DNA of 6,671 nucleotides from JACMLD01 sp038229695 (GTDB taxonomy: Bacteria; Bacteroidota; Bacteroidia; Chitinophagales; Chitinophagaceae), in contig JBBROE010000162.1 of assembly GCA_038229695.1 (NCBI GenBank), forward strand, positions 1 through 6,671. The letters run 5' to 3'. The position numbers and the translations under genes were made by a program. Numbering within the stretch: position 1 is the first letter of the stretch; each line of letters starts with the position of its first letter. The notes beneath the pieces were generated by a model that was not told the origin of the DNA, searched no databases, and worked only from the letters and a program-made list of their open reading frames with translations. Of the stretch, positions 5,820 to 6,671 are shown piece after piece.

Positions 5820-6671
5820 ATGAAATTTCAACCATTTGTACTTATTTTTTTCGTGCTGGCCGGAATTTGTCCCGCAGCATCCTTTTGCCAGGTAGTGCCC
5901 GCAGTAGACCTATCTAACGGTGTTATACATGCGAGAATATACCTGCCGGACACCGGTGTGGGATATTACAGGGGTACCCGATTCGACTGGTCGGGCGTGA
6001 TGCCGGAACTGACCTGGAAAGGCCATAGTTATTGTGGCGTGTGGTTCGACAATTACAACCCGCGTACGCACGATGCGATCATGGGGCCGGTAGAATCATT
6101 TTCCCCGCTGGGGTACCAGAAAGCCACCACGCAGGGTACTTTTGTGGCGGTTGGAATAGGGGTACTGGAAAAACCAGACACAGCTGCTTACTCTCCCTTT
6201 AGATATTATTCCATCCGGGATGCAGGACATTGGGCGATCAAATCCAGGAAGTCATCGGTTCGGTTTACACATACGTTAAAAGACAAATCATATCCTTACC
6301 GGTACAGCAAGGAAATAATCCTCGAAAAAGGCAAGCCGGTTTTAACGATTCTCCATGCTTTTATCAACAGGGGACGCGATACCGTTATGCTGGAAGTCTA
6401 TGACCATAATCTGTTCGTCTACGACCAGATCCCCACCGGGCCGGGGTACAGCACGCATTTCAATTTTCAGCCTGCTGTTATCCCGGGCGGGGAACGTGGC
6501 TTTGGTGAATCCGGCATCGTCACCGTTAAAGACAGTGCAATAAATTTTAACCGGATGCCGCAGAAAGGGGAATCGGTTTATGGGCTGCTGACCGGGTACA
6601 GCAAGAACGATCCCCGTTACAGCATGCGCGTGGAGAACAACACCAGCGGTGCTGCCATGGAAATAACGGGC
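5820..6671 (+). CDS. Secreted protein of possible galactose-mutarotase-like fold (3' end outside window)
   Basis: An open frame of 284 codons runs from the ATG at 5820-5822 to the window edge without a stop. It opens with a Sec signal (MKFQPFVLIFFVLAGICPAA, cut near SFC-Q), so the product is exported; neither cysteine sits in a convincing lipobox. The mature part begins LSNGVIHARIYLPD, then GYYRGTRFDWSGV (48-60), a tryptophan- and tyrosine-rich stretch, IMGPVESF (87-94), LGYQKATTQGTFVAVGIGVL and VYDHNLFVYDQIPTGP (193-208). This all-beta pattern recalls secreted uncharacterised proteins with an aldose-epimerase/galactose-mutarotase-like fold; His196 in YDHN could match the family's catalytic histidine, but the matching acid would lie beyond the window. 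I place the fold from memory of sequence style only. It follows the hydrolase gene by 47 bases with no terminator seen between, which suggests one transcript and related substrates, possibly sugars. Confidence 0.8.
   Translation, partial: MKFQPFVLIFFVLAGICPAASFCQVVPAVDLSNGVIHARIYLPDTGVGYYRGTRFDWSGVMPELTWKGHSYCGVWFDNYNPRTHDAIMGPVESFSPLGYQKATTQGTFVAVGIGVLEKPDTAAYSPFRYYSIRDAGHWAIKSRKSSVRFTHTLKDKSYPYRYSKEIILEKGKPVLTILHAFINRGRDTVMLEVYDHNLFVYDQIPTGPGYSTHFNFQPAVIPGGERGFGESGIVTVKDSAINFNRMPQKGESVYGLLTGYSKNDPRYSMRVENNTSGAAMEITG

Noticed and set aside
6355..6543. Plus-strand 62-codon frame
   Set aside because: It lies out of frame inside the open frame starting at 5820, which has a signal peptide and a consistent protein pattern.

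Overview
The window looks like chromosomal DNA from a Bacteroidota bacterium, plausibly Chitinophagaceae-like (inferred). The evidence is a TonB-dependent receptor followed by a surface lipoprotein in a BtuB/BtuG-type vitamin B12 pair, a Bacteroidota-type -7 promoter box (TAnnTTTG), A/T-rich rather than Shine-Dalgarno leaders, and several secreted proteins with short Sec signals. I see no insertion sequence, CRISPR array, tRNA or rRNA.

Layout: (1) Bases 2-343 (+) are the last 113 codons of a sensor histidine kinase. (2) Bases 360-869 (-) encode a small single-PAS protein. It converges on the kinase with 16 bases between the stops and resembles a LOV domain that has lost its photoactive cysteine. 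(3) Bases 967-4404 (-) form one transcription unit for corrinoid capture: a -7 box at 4409-4416, a cobalamin riboswitch at 4222-4404, a ~140-base leader, a BtuB-like TonB-dependent receptor, then after 7 bases a BtuG-like beta-propeller lipoprotein, and a probable intrinsic terminator over its stop codon. (4) Bases 4417-4707 are the divergent intergenic region. It holds a strong intrinsic terminator that reads on the minus strand with no gene in front of it. (5) Bases 4708-5772 (+) encode a secreted alpha/beta hydrolase. (6) From 5820 (+) to the window end runs the first 284 codons of a secreted protein that may have a galactose-mutarotase-like fold.

How it fits together: when cobalamin is scarce the riboswitch should let the receptor and lipoprotein be made. 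The lipoprotein would bind the corrinoid at the cell surface and pass it to the TonB-driven channel. No inner-membrane BtuCDF transporter is visible, so that step must be encoded elsewhere. The hydrolase and mutarotase-like genes could be co-transcribed and look like periplasmic or secreted carbohydrate or ester metabolism, but their substrates cannot be read from sequence. The kinase fragment and PAS protein are signalling genes with no shown link to the B12 unit.

The B12 unit is a recognisable system rather than a new one. The less explained signals are the orphan minus-strand terminator, the cysteine-less LOV-like PAS protein, and a possible pairing between the riboswitch B12 box and the receptor's translation start region.
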